Source: Corticium candelabrum
Lineage: Eukaryota > Porifera > Homoscleromorpha > Homosclerophorida > Plakinidae
Reading direction: 5' to 3'
Length of the DNA: 64,000 bases
Assembly: GCF_963422355.1 (NCBI RefSeq)
Contig: NC_085085.1
Span: 10,880,458 to 10,944,457 of the forward strand
Shown: positions 43,628-56,076 of the stretch, one piece after another
How positions within the stretch are numbered: position 1 is the stretch's first letter
Layout of the letters: the number at the start of each line of letters is the position of its first letter
Notes under the pieces: generated by a model
Seen by the model: the letters and a program-made list of their open reading frames with translations, nothing else
Databases searched by the model: none
Told to the model about the DNA's origin: nothing
Made by a program: the position numbers and the translations under genes

Positions 43628-46600
43628 TCAGAGTGGACACCCGTGTTTCAGTTTCATCAATCCACCAGTTTTGAGAGAAAGAGGTTCACTTTGGTGGAAG
43701 TCCACCAACTCCACGACATTCCTAAAAGCCTGCATTACACAAGTTACATAAATAATTACAAATACATATTTACTCCACACACTGTACAAACACACCTTTT
43801 CGTTGGCTTTTTCCGCGCCCACTGAAAACATGTTGTCTGGACGCTTCCGAATTCTGAATTCAGGTTAGTCATTAGACAAACTAGCAGGTATATACTTAAC
43901 TAAATGTAACAAAAATGTTTGAAACACAAAGAACCAAAGATGTGTTTACGCTGAAGCAATGGGCGGGGGGAGGGGCACTGAAAGGCACTCAAATATGAAT
44001 AAAAGATGAAATGGCAAAGTCACATACGTATATAATACTTGACATAAGTGTGAATGCAGCTGAGTTTAGAAGAGACCAGACCTCAATCAGTAGGAAATAA
44101 GGTTACTTGACCGTCGGTGTGAATACACCCACAGGATACTTACTTATAAAGATATCATGGTGGCTATGTCTTAGCATAGATTAGGTAGCTTAACAGTTTG
44201 ACAAAACATAGAAATCAATATCACCATATTTCTTTGATTAAATGCCATCCTCGATTAAACGCGACAGCCGAGAGTACAGATAAAATATAAACGCTGTCCT
44301 CGAATAAATGCCACATTTCAATGAATTCCAATAGATCTAACAAGATCTATTGCTCAAACTTTGAAGAAGAAAATTGTACGTGAGGCAAACATTTTCTCTA
44401 GACTACCCTGATACTGTTTCACCACACGATGTCTCAAAGTGTGAATGCGTACCAGTATCCTAAGTGTTGTTCTCTTGAAAAGGTGTCAAACATACAGCCC
44501 GCACACATACACACCCCAAAAAAGCACAGACAGACAAACTTTAACAAATAAATGCCGCCTCTTGAATAAACGCCGCCCTCGTTTAAACGCCCGGTTAGAA
44601 GAACCCTAGCTAAAAATAAATGCCCCAACATTAATCAGTGAAATACAGTAGTCTAATCTCATTTATTTAGTGACTACAATGCACTTCTACCGTCTTTGTC
44701 TCCTTGAATGTGAACAACAAACCTCAAGCTAACGTATTGTCAGCAACCTACTATCAACTTTCTGTCTATCTCAGCGTTGTGATGCACTGTCTGCATCCTG
44801 ATATCAAGCACGATCGTACATCCAAGGCTTTACTGTCACTATATCACTCACAAGTGCTACAATAAGCATGCAATAACAATTTTTGCTGAAACCTTGCAAA
44901 GCAGTCGTCTTGAAACTAAATACCACACAAAGTCTTGATACCAATATATTACCTATGTGGTACAGTGTACTGTGATTTGATATAACGCTTCAAAATAATG
45001 AGTCAACCAGAAACACCAGTCGGAGATGGCACAATCAAGACAAAAAAAGTCTGATTTATGCTCTCAAAACTGCAAGAAACAATGTACTCATGTAAACCTG
45101 TGAAAACAGAAAGTTGCTAGCATTTTCTATGTAACAATGGCACATTATTGCCAAAACCAGCATAAATGACAATAACTCGAGCAAATATGGAGTTAGTTTC
45201 ACTGGCCAGCATATCTGCATTCTGCTCAGTAAAACCCTGATTTTCGCTCGCATGTCAATTTCAGGTACAATTAGCTGGAATCAGACACAACTAACTGACT
45301 TCTCAAATATCTTCACTGATACACATATCTACACAAACGTTAGATAAGTGTGCAATAATGCATAGCAATTCCATGGATGATACACTAAATAATGATGGCA
45401 ATGATCGTACATGTAAATTCCATCATCATGTGAGACCATTCCAATATCATGCAGTTCGTTAGCTTCGCTGTCTGTCTGACTCATGCCAGCTTGACACCAA
45501 CACCCACAAGCCATTTGCAAGCTAGGAACCACTTTATAACCTGTATGTAATTCATTTCCATGGTGACAGAGTGCTACAGACTAAAGCCCTGTTCACACTA
45601 GACCAGAATGGATCAAGATCGAATCGTGATCCTGCTGATCGTGATCCGATTGGGATAGCGAGCATCCACACTGCACTTTGGAAATGCTACCTCCGCCTCA
45701 TTTTCAGTATCACGTGACTGATGACCGACGTGTACGTGTGGGCTCTTTGCTTGTGGAAAGCGTTGATACAGCGACATCAGGTAAGTGAGAACAAAGACGA
45801 GTGAGGAGGATTAGATGTTCCAACTACACGCGTAGCATACGTGGAGGTAATGCCCACTATTTCTAATTGGATTCAACCGACTGCAATCGAAACCATCTCC
45901 CGATGTGGATTGGATTTATCGCGATTGGATCGCGATCCAGTTGCAAGTGTGGACAGCGTAGCGGTCAGATTGTGATCCAGTTGCCAGTGTGGACAGGGCT
46001 TAAATACAGTATTAAACAATTTCATGATGTGAAATTCAGGGCATTCTATCTCAATCATGTTTTATACATATTCTGCCTCTATTTTAATCAATTAAGTAAA
46101 TCGGTTTTACTCAGGCTGCTTGACACTGTTTTAGCATCACGCTACAACTTAAAATCCATACTAGACAGTTTTGTGATGCTAAAATTAGCAATTCCATCAC
46201 AACTGTGTTGTTGTACACACTTCTACCTTACAAGTAACTTAGTTAATAAGTTCTTAGGAATATTGCTTGGTAAATTGCAAACTAATTATTGTGTTATTAC
46301 ATATCCACAGCGGGGTGTCCCTATAATTTGTCCGGGTCAGTATTTTGAGTACATAGGCTATACTCGCACCAACCTGCCGATTTTGGGCCAGCGTGACGTA
46401 AGGTTACTGACAGACAGACAGACCAAAGCAAAGCAAAGCAAAGCAGCCCCGATTGATTTTTTATCACTGTTTGAGCAACCAGCCCTGCACATTTATGTGG
46501 TAAGCCGTATAAAATGTTTGAGATGGTCTTAATTATAGCTCAACTTACAAACTCTTCACACAAATAATTTCACAACAAGCAATGAAGTCTTACCTAAGAT

Positions 46601-47924
46601 GCTTTATTTCTCCTTTATAGAAAAACGAAATAGAAAATTCTCCTGGATAATTTTTGCTGTTTCTCACCATGAATAGCCCATCCTATCATTCAATCATGAA
46701 TGAATGAAAACCTGTGATAAGCTTGGCACAATCAGACCAGTTGACTCACCTGACTGCTTCTCTTTAGTGCAGCTTCACATGCCTTTCTGTCAATATCACC
46801 TTGAAACCAATCATAATCTTCCAATTTCTGACAAATGCAAAGCAGTAAATTAGTAGTCAACAACAAACCAGTGGCATATGAAGACAGCTAGAACAACTGT
46901 ACGTAATATAAGAACATGTTTACCAAAGCAAACCACTGCACGTTCCTGCATACGGTCTTACATAGAACAAGATCAACATGCATAGTTTTATATACATGAA
47001 CTGGAAAAGTTGATTACACAATTAGAGGAATGACTGTCTAATATCATCCATCATCCGTCTTTTCCTTGTTTTTAAACCCAGACAACCTTCAAACTCCCAA
47101 GGCCATACTTGCCAGGATTACTGTACAACCTATAATTATAGTAATCAGTCACAGCCAAACTTTCCAGACAACAATCTCTTCTTCAGCTGTCACAAACATA
47201 ATACCAATAGGCTCGCCCAGTCCTCCTTCATGTGGGGGTGCATAAGATCACGTGGTTTCACACAGAGTAGTTGGCCTACTAGAAGCATATCTCATAACAT
47301 GATAGCTTTGGACATACACTGTACGTAACCCAACTCATAACCACATGATCCTATGCACATGTAACAGCTAGTGCATGTGTTGCAGCGGCCCAGCACGAAG
47401 ACTGGGCACAAGTCCATAATACCAGAATGATAATATGTAGCCATCTGGTGAGAACTGCTCTATATTTCTCAACTGTTCAATTAAACATTCTTGGTAGTTC
47501 ATGCACAAAAAAGATAATGACTGACAGTCTATTACATAAAGTATATAAACTTGTCTATTGGTCTATTTAACTGTTTGACATAGTACAGATCCACTAGTTA
47601 AAGTTGCCCGTATACTATTTCTCACGTGCAGTGTATCTGTATCCTATCTATCATAAATCAAGTGACAAAATATCCAACCAACCAAACATCCGATAGGGCT
47701 ATAACAACACGTAATGTGAGAAGAGATAGTGTGCCAAATTGAAAACGCCAATGAAGTAAGAATGATTCTGAAGAAAAAAAACTCCGAAGTAGTAAAGACA
47801 GACTGTTGCAAACCAACGAAAATACTTAATTAAGAAACCACATAGAATGAAAAGAAAAAAACCAAAATTGCACAACAACAGATAAAGACTTCCTGAGACA
47901 TGAGAAGAGCCTAGAGTAAAGCAA

Positions 47925-47982
<58 letters not shown>

Positions 47983-50900
47983 ACGTGTGCACGTGTTCGT
48001 ACGAGTGCTCACCGTGTTTATTTACTATAAACAACAATCAGACTAACTAACATCCATCCAGGCATTGCCTTAGAGCATCCACCAAATTGATCTGGTTGCT
48101 GCGTCAAAAACTAAAATTACATTGCCATCAATGCCTGACTACCCAAAAAGCACTAGCTGATGTTCATAATACTAAACCAACTGAGAACATAATAAATCTC
48201 GCCAAAATTAGAGACAACCACAACCAATCTCAAACATACATCAAACAACTAGACACACTGACAAAACAGACAAACAAATACATACTTAGTTCTTATATTA
48301 GTAACTGAAGCTGAACCCTCACTTCCACAGCTATGAGCCTTCTAGAAACCATGACAGAATTGTCACAAAGTATTACAAATTTAGATGCCATTTTCCTTCT
48401 AAGAGCACTACTTGTACATCTATCAAAAATCATACAAAGCGATTGTCATTTCACATGGCCACAAAGTCCATAATTGTCAAAGTAACAAAAGCTACAACAT
48501 GCAAGACTTGACAGTAGCTTGTGATTACACAATGTTAGGTTCCATAATTATATTACACCAGCTAGAAAAACGAGATATCGTGTTAGGTTTGTTGTTTATT
48601 TCCAACAAAAATTCAGTACACTGTTCTGGTAAAAACTTTCATGAACATTGGCAGCTATGATTGGCGGGTTCATCCATTGCCTATGGTTGCTACCTACGAT
48701 CACATGCAAATACTGCTCCATGATTGAATCATACCAAGCGTGCGAGACATTCCTGAAGTGTGATAGGGCATATTCAGCTACACATCTATCCACATATATA
48801 GTCACACAGACCAGAAGTGAGTATGCTGCTCGCTAAGTCACATAATTGTTACAAGGTCCCATTTTTAGCTGAAAGTAGCCATGTTTCAGATCAATTGGCT
48901 TACATAAAACTGACCACACAAAATGGAACACCTAGCAGTATTACCAACTTCAGAATTATAGTTAGTAATTGAGGTAGCAGTAAACACACATGACATCTTA
49001 CATCACCTTTTCTTTAGCAGATGAGAAAGGTTTCATTGGTGGTGGTTTGAAACTTGATGGATAATTGGCACTGGGCATAAGACTATTTGGCTTTGCAGAA
49101 ACCGGTAATGGTGGCTGATTCTGAATGTAGAAATCAATCAATCACACATACATACACACACACCATTTCCACGTTTATAGACAAACAACCTCAACAGGCG
49201 AGGTGCTTCGATTCGTGCCAATTGAACGAACATTTGGCTTCGGAGAAACAGGTAATGGTGGTTGCTGCTGAACATAGAAAAAATCACACACATGCACACA
49301 GCATTTCCTTGATTACGAATAGAAACCTCAACAGGCGATATGTTTTGATTCATACGAACATTCGGCTTCGAAGAAACAGGTAATGGTGGCTGTCTCTGTA
49401 ATTAAAAGTAAATCAAGCACACCACTTGCATGCAAAAAAGAAAAACCTCAGTCGATGAGCTGTTGTGACGTACACTAGGCGGGAAAATGCTTGGCTTTGC
49501 AGAAATAGGTAATGGTGGCTGCCGCTGTCAGTAAAAATGAAGTAAATAAACTAGTTACAGCAACAAGAAAACATAACACCTCAGTTGGTGAGCTGTTTCT
49601 CTTCATTGGTTTTGGTGATACTGGTCGCCGTGGCTTTTCGTCACTAAGAGCATTGGCAGTACCTCTTCCAAAGACTCCGTTCTCCTAAACAGTAATGATA
49701 TCATTCATTTCCATATATTCTTGAAATTAATTAATTAATGAGAAACATATCAGCAACATATCAGTAAATGAAAACCCTGTTGCTGCATCCATACTAGATT
49801 TTTACAAAAGATCAGCCAGTACAAACTAAAATCAGAAAGACTCAATGAAATACCTGCATGTTGCTTGGTTGTTCAGTAAATCTGTTGTCTTCACTGCCCC
49901 GTCTTTCTGATATAGCAGGATTAAAATCTGCTCCGGCTATAACAGGCTTTGTGTCTCTTCCTGGTAATGCAGGCCTTGAATTTCCACCTGGTATGACAGG
50001 CTTTGTGTCTCTTCCTGGCAATGCAGGCCTTGAATTTCCACCTGGTACAGAAGGTAGACATGCAGGCCTTGAATTACCACCTGGTACAGGAGGTAGACAT
50101 GCAGGCCTTGATTTTCCACCTGGTACGGGAGGTGGAAATGCAGGCCTTGAATCTTGACCTGGTAGGAGAGGTGAAATTGCAGGCCTTGAATCTTGACCTG
50201 GTACAGGAGGTGGAAATGCAGGCCTTGAATCTTGACCTGGTAGGGGAGGTGAAAATGCAGGCCTTGAATCTTGACCTGGTGCAGGAGGTGGACATGCAGG
50301 CCTTGAATCCTCAACTGGTAAGACGGGTTTCGAGTCTCTAACAGGTAATGTGGGCTTCAAATCTGCACTTGGTACGACAGGCTTCATGTCTCTTCCAGAA
50401 AATATGGAATTTGAACGTCCATCTGGTACAGTAGGCTTTGAGTCTCTTCCTGGCAACATAAACCTTGAATCTCCATCTGGTAAAACAGGCTTTGAATCTC
50501 TTCCTGGCAGAACAGGTTTTGTGTCCCTTCCTGGCAGAAAAGGCTTTGGATGTCTTCCAGGTACAACTTCCATACCTGGTTGTGATGACATTGCGTCCAT
50601 ACCTGGTAATGGTGGTCTATTGTCTGTAGCTGGTAATGGGGGTCTATTGTCTGTAGCTGGTAATGGTGGTCTATTGTCTGTAGCTGGTAATGGTGGCTTA
50701 GTGTCTGTAGCTGGTAATGGTGGCTTAGTGTCTGTAGCTGGTAATGGTGGCTTAGTGTCTGTAGCTGGTAATGGTGGTTTTGCATCCATAAATGGTAGTG
50801 CTGGCTTACTCCCTCGAAACGGCATTGCTGGTTTTGTGTCTCTACTTGGCATAGTAGGCTTACAATTCCTACCTGGAGCAGGTGGATGAAATTCTCTCCC

Positions 50901-53900
50901 TTCATGAAACTGTGTTTCCTTCAAATGATCAAAAGTTGGACGAAGACCAGGAGCAGGCAGTGATGGCCTAGGTGGCAAAGCCATATCCCTCACATCATCA
51001 ACTGAGTCATCTTTACTTGGCAAACGTGGTGGTTTTGAGCGAGCAGGTGATAATCTACCACCATGCCCACCCAGATTGGGTTTTGTGCTTCGATCAGGAA
51101 GACTTGGTTCCTTAGGCAAGCCAGATTGTAGTTTGTCTTTAGAATCCTCTCCTGGTCTAGGCAGAAGTGATTTTGGACCTCCACATGTAAATAGATTCAT
51201 CTTTTGAGCAACATTGCCACTTGGTTTCTGTGGATCTGAAAAGGCTGGATCACCAAATCGTGCAGGAAGAGAAGGCTATTAAAATAAAAAGTCAACAAAA
51301 TGAGAGCCAATGTATAGTGACGGTCATACCTTTGATATAACAGGAGGAAGGGGAGGTTGGACTTCAACATCATCATCTATTTATAATAACAAGAAGTTCT
51401 TACTTACTAAATACTTACAACAAATAAAGAGATCAACTGTCACCAGCGTCAGGTGGTAGATCATAGACTCCCTCTGGACCACCATATCCAAAATAATCTA
51501 CAGGTGGTGGTGGCTCAGTTGGTGACATGGGCTATAAGCAGAAAATAAACAAATTCACTAAGAATATCACTTTGGCCATTCAAGAAGTAGCACCTGGTTT
51601 GAAAAATATCCTGTGCAACCAGGTTGTGACATTACCACAAGGCAAATAACACATTAACTTAGGAGACGTATGTACTTTCATAAATGTGTACCTTCTTGTT
51701 GAGTCCTGCAGTATTACACAACATACTTCTCATCTACTTTACAGTGAGCTTAATTTGAGCTATACCTTATTGGTGGAGGAATTCTACGCGGAAGCTGCAC
51801 ATGTACACATGCACACAATTATAGAACAACATGCCAAGTTCGAACAGAATTGTTCTTACCCTTTTACCGGGTGCTGGATCTGCAGCAGCAATGTTACAAA
51901 GTAATGAACTAACCAATAACAGTCTGTAGAACAACTCACTTGCTTCTATCTCTGGTACTTCGTATGTTTCCAGTTCATCCGTGCCTTGTGGTGGAACATA
52001 TAACTAAATCAAATTATCAAATTGCTATCACAGTCCCTTATATGATTACATAATTCATACACTTTCATCCGCTAAGTATTCACGATGAGAGTCTATATCA
52101 TCTGGCTCTACAAGTATAGTACAAAGTAACATGCTGCAATCAGTAGATAAAAAGTCAAAAGGCAAACCAGGAGCATCATATATCTCTTCATCATCCACCT
52201 CATACACTCCCTGTCCGCAAACAACACACATAATCAAACAGAACATTCCAATCACACCAGTACCATGTTTTCACCTGTTGCTGTGCAGGCAATGTAAATC
52301 CTGCAGCTTGAAACTTTTGTTGGATGCTCTGAAACTGCAGATGATAGTAACATTACTTAATTAATTCATGACAAAATTTGTTTGTGTCCTGCCTTTTTTG
52401 CTCTATCTGCAATCCCTAAAAGACATTTCATAATAAAAAGTAATATCAATAATAATCAATTTGTAATAGTAATAATAATTATTGTTATAATAAAACAGCA
52501 ATCAATACAAAATGTTTGCACTTTTCCCATACTGCACACCTTATCTAACTGTCCTCACAAAATACCCATTGCTACTTCTGTAGACATGCATTCAGTACAA
52601 ATTATGGTTAGCTATAAACCCACGTTGGAAAAGACAGTCAGTTGCCCAATGTTGCAGTGTACTTACACAAGTCATCTGCATGTAAAACCTCTGAATAATA
52701 GATTAAACATCTGACAACCTAAAGTAACATATCACATCATGCAATATTGTGCAACACCTAAGGCCATTAACAAGCCTTCTACAGCGTTAATAGTGTTAAC
52801 ATCATCACTCAGTTAAGTTTGTCTTCTCTCTTCAGGAATAACTACATACAGTCTTAGCATAACAGGTCCTCAACTGATGAATGGAAACGTTCACAATGCA
52901 TACTAAACTGTATGTGCACATATACATATAAACAGGAGACTTGCAAATTGAGTGACAATTATAGACTAACCTCAAGAAATTAATTAAATACCATGAAACC
53001 TGACATGTTTAAACTGGCATGACCTATGCCCCTCCCTGGCTAATGTTATGAAACCAGGCAAAAAGGAAAAAAGGGGAGAGCCCAAAGTTGTCCATACAAT
53101 TGTAACAGAATTGTTCTGATAGAGTTCTTCATCAACACAGCAATCAGTAATTCAATTTCAAGTAAACAATTACTCTACATCGTGAGAAAAATATCAAAAT
53201 CTGACAATGATTTCATGACTAAAACATTCTTTTTTTTGGATGTCATATGAAGAAAATTACATATGAAGAAAAACACTCAAAGACTACAGTGAGTGAAAAA
53301 TGAAATTGCCTAGTCATTGTTTCATCAATACAATGTATTATGTGACAACATTTAAACATGACAGCATGTGCCTAAAAATCCTGCTTTGTGATTGAACAAT
53401 TTCCTTCATTCCTGAAGCATGACCAAATAGATATAAACGCAACTTTTTGTCGCCATTTTATAGTGCACTCCTTGTGAGTCCCACAACTTCATCAAGTTGC
53501 ACTACTACAACCCATAGTTTTTAGTCAATAATTACAAAATCAGAACTACGCTAATCTCACTCTGTTCACTGCTTGCTACATACAAACTGCAAAGTTAGTT
53601 ATGAAAACCAAGTATACCTTCTGGTACACTGCAATCTTCTGGTGGCTCCTCATATTCAGAATCATCAGACTGATAACATTCAAATATAAAATAGATAAAT
53701 ACACTGTCATAAGAAAACAATACTCAACCATACCGACTCAAATTCATCAGAACCCCATCCACCTCCACCTCCTCCTCCACCCACTACGTCATCTATAACC
53801 AAGTAACTGAAAAGATAGAATAAAACAATTTGTAGCTTGCTTACCCATCGCAGTATAGTAATCTGCTTGAGGAACAGGTGGTGGAGCTCCCAAGTCATCT

Positions 53901-56076
53901 CGTCCAATTTTCTTTTTCAGTTGTCCTCTATTGGTTAGATGACATAATCAGACAGACATCATATGTCAATTTAAAAGTCGTAAAGCTACACTTAGAAATC
54001 CACAATAGTTCACAAACTCTTGTATGTCATACAGCTCCTAATCTAACTAATAATGTGTTCACACTGATAGTCAAGTAGCCCTATTTCCTTCTTACCAAAG
54101 TCTCCCTTAAACTCAACTGCATTCATACCTATGTCAAGAATACTTAATTCATACTTAGAATAAGGGTCTTTGCCATTTGCCTTATTTTCATCCTTACCTT
54201 TAAGTCAAAGTTTCTCCTGGTGTGAATGCACCTAAAGTTACAGGTAGTGTATCATACATGCTGTTGGATGTAAGTATTCATGCACTGCCTCTACACTATA
54301 CCAATAGACTCTATCAGAGTGTAGATTTTACAAGTCTTCAAGCTTTCCTTCCAAAAACGAGTGGAAGAAATGTCTACAGATGATAAGTACGTGTTTTGTA
54401 TTTCAGTATAAGTAAAACTGATCCTTGTTCCTCTCTCTTTAGTTTGTACATCTCTACAGGCTCAACAGTAAACAAAATTTCCTAGGGTTAATTTTATAAC
54501 AATTAAATCACAAGCCATAATTCTCTATTTCTATACAGCAAATACCATGTTTTACATTGTACCAATTGATCTCTTAATTTTCTTTCTATCTTAATAAAAA
54601 GACCTGCAAATAGATTAATCTTAAAATATCAATCTAGATGATGTGAAGAAAGTGTGACCACTAACGATACATTTGCACAGTCAAAAATGCGAATAGATGT
54701 AAATTCTTCCAACTTCATTGATGTTGAATCCACACAACATAATGTTTCCATACCAGCTACATCGTTTACCATGCAATTTCACAAACTAATTTTTAGTTAC
54801 CTGAGTCTTGTCATTATTCCTGGCTGCCGACTGATCTGGCTATTTGGTAGAATAGCAAGGGCTTTCACCAACTTTCTGTTGAACAGTACAGCAACAACCA
54901 ACAACTGCCTTGTCAACTGCTTGTGTATACAAACATCCTATAATCTTACTTCTTGTCTTTTTCATTGATCCGTCGCTTAGAGTTCAGCTCAGTGTCAGTC
55001 ATGAACTATAAATGAATTCAGCACACAATAGAACACGTCTAAACTGTAAATAGACTATTAAGCTAGTAATTAACTACTAAGCAATCTGTTATAGTCCCTC
55101 TTCATTATTGTACTCTCTTCACAATGAAAATTATAACATTAGAAAATGATTTCCTACGTAAAACTAACAACAACATCATGTTGCATGAGGTTAATTGGTT
55201 TGCTTTAATTAATAATTAACTTCAGTTTTCTATTATAAGCTTATGCAACTGCAAACAGTTTATTGAGACATTTGCCTTGGTGAGATTTTTATAGGTTTTA
55301 GTTGGACATTCCTAATTCATATAATGAGCTTTTTCTAAAGTTATACTCCAATTATTTACAATTAGGTAAAAACTTTATGTGTGCAGAATGAAACCACTTG
55401 GTTATGTACATGTCAGGTTTAGCAATTTATTTCAATGGCAATTCCTAGTAAAAGTCAACAACAAGAAACACCAAAAACGACTTATCTATCACACATTCAC
55501 AACAAAGCCTACTTGGAGAGGGGTCATCCAAATAGTGACTCTGCCCACACAAACATGAAAGCCGAGGTGTGGGAGAGTTCACTTTCAGAGTTCACGCACG
55601 AAAATAGTCTTCATGACGTGAACTGGTCTAGCGAATCAACAATCAAACCACAAACAGAAGAACTAGAACTGTCACTGACAAAGAGGCCCCATTACCGTAA
55701 AGATTATTACCGTAAAGATTTCGATAGTAGAAAAACTTCTAAATTTAAAACACGACAACTGCTAAATGACTACGAAACGTACGTACCAACAGAGTTCTGC
55801 CGTCGATTCTCTCCTCGGCAAACGTGTCAATGCTGCTGTGTAGACCATTCTGTGGAATCACACATGTACATAGTTAGTTAGCAAAGCAGTCATACCGTAC
55901 CACCTAGCACCAATGCAGTCTGTCGCAACCACAAACTCCCTCTCTTCCTCTCCTGTAGCTACTAACAACGGGAAGTTTACCTGTCGTAACCACTGGAGCA
56001 ACCGATGGACATTCCAATTCGAGATGTCTTCGTAGTTAGGAAACGCGCAGCTCAGCTTCTTCTTAGGACGAGACAT
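43628..56076 (-). CDS. SLP-76/BLNK-type adaptor: SAM, Tyr/Pro-rich region, SH2
   Basis: Scaffold that is tyrosine-phosphorylated and binds SH2/SH3 partners downstream of receptor-linked kinases (known for SLP-76, BLNK, CLNK). 26 exons: 55981-56076, 55787-55849, 54950-55005, 54801-54875, 53845-53927, 53734-53792, 53618-53669, 52393-52415, 52275-52334, 52168-52210, 52061-52107, 51940-52003, 51860-51880, 51766-51794, 51438-51531, 51330-51376, 49854-51275, 49580-49684, 49447-49524, 49327-49395, 49190-49267, 49007-49120, 46750-46827, 46594-46682, 43796-43853 and 43628-43729. They join in frame to about 1,034 residues (SLP-76 has 533). SAM: WNVHRLLQWLRQ, FAEERIDGRTLLFMTD, KKLVKALAIL. Tyr motifs: ADYYTAM, SEYEEPPED, GVYEVDDEEIYDAP, LYVPPQ, ETYEVPE, VDYFGYGG, GVYDLPPD. 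RSTKP lies in the large exon. SH2: DWFQGDIDRKACEAAL, GLFMVRNS, GEIKHLRI, NVVELVDFH. No neighbouring gene shares the pathway. Confidence 0.9.
44225..44640. repeat. Degenerate repeat with TAAATGCC / TAAACGC units
   Basis: The phrases GATTAAATGCC, ATCCTCGATTAAACGC, GTCCTCGAATAAATGCC, AATAAATGCCGCC and CCTCGTTTAAACGC recur. It looks like the interior of an old DNA transposon. The ends are not defined. It lies in an intron of the adaptor. Confidence 0.45.
45585..46000. mobile_element. MITE family M1, copy 2 (inverted relative to copy 1), TAA duplication
   Basis: Starts AGCCCTGTTCACACTAG and ends with the inverted form CAGTGTGGACAGGGCT. TAA is present at 45582-45584 and 46001-46003, which fits PIF/Harbinger-type insertion. 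The interior matches 40873-41212 in reverse orientation over most of its length. It sits in the intron between two SH2 exons. Confidence 0.85.
46003..46593. other. Rest of the long SH2-domain intron
   Basis: No gene is supported. A (CAAAG)n-like stretch (ACCAAAGCAAAGCAAAGCAAAGCAG, about 46422-46446) follows a (GACA)n run. The open frames on the plus strand run through MITE sequence and have no protein character. Confidence 0.5.
46828..49006 (-). other. 2.2-kb adaptor intron before the SH2 exons
   Basis: AT-rich, with a (GT)n tract at about 47925-47981. No exon, RNA gene or complete mobile element was recognised. Confidence 0.6.
47925..47981. repeat. (GT)n microsatellite
   Basis: About 28 GT units in the adaptor intron before the SH2 exons. 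Confidence 0.95.
49007..49524 (-). repeat. Array of four tandem proline-rich exons in the adaptor
   Basis: Exons 49447-49524, 49327-49395, 49190-49267 and 49007-49120 each begin with a variant of xQPPLPxSxKP, and the first three end at a conserved Thr/Val-Glu codon. All are phase 0 at both ends, and the introns (about 50-75 bases) are also similar. This is tandem exon duplication. Each exon supplies one PPLPxSxKP SH3-ligand-like motif. Confidence 0.9.
49930..50835 (-). repeat. Coding minisatellites in the 474-codon adaptor exon
   Basis: Two kinds of in-frame repeat. At about 50596-50790 a 24-base unit encodes the octapeptide TKPPLPAT-D with NRPPLPAT variants, seven copies. At about 49935-50330 a longer unit encodes PGQDSRPAFPPPV and PGGNSRPACLP variants. 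The rest of the exon is a looser series of D-(S/T)-(K/R)-P-x-L-P-x-x. The exon stays open through 1,422 bases. Confidence 0.9.
51078..51092 (-). other. RSTKP motif, predicted Gads/Grb2-type SH3 ligand
   Basis: The adaptor reads LPDRSTKPN here. Human SLP-76 carries DRSTKPP as its high-affinity Gads SH3 site (RxxK type), and BLNK has NRSTKPN. The motif sits in the same position relative to SAM, Tyr motifs and SH2. Confidence 0.75.

Noticed and set aside
45867-46532. 221-codon plus-strand open frame
   Set aside because: It begins inside MITE copy 2 and runs through AT-rich intron sequence with no protein character.
50596-50790. Regularly spaced repeats resembling a CRISPR array
   Set aside because: The units are contiguous 24-base coding repeats without unique spacers, in an animal gene.
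49858-50889. Long plus-strand frames rich in LPGN / SVAGNGGL repeats
   Set aside because: They are the antisense of the coding minisatellite in the adaptor exon. In-frame repeats keep several frames open.
55435-55881. 148-codon open frame on the plus strand inside the adaptor's first introns
   Set aside because: It looked protein-like, but it overlaps the minus-strand SAM exon 55787-55849, which is strongly supported by frame, splice sites and motif. No domain or partner exon was found for the plus frame.
55860-55980. Continuation of the adaptor's first exon past 55981 as SAM sequence
   Set aside because: The frame is open, but it gives no phase-compatible join to the next exon. The 63-base exon 55787-55849 fits the SAM fold and the phases exactly.
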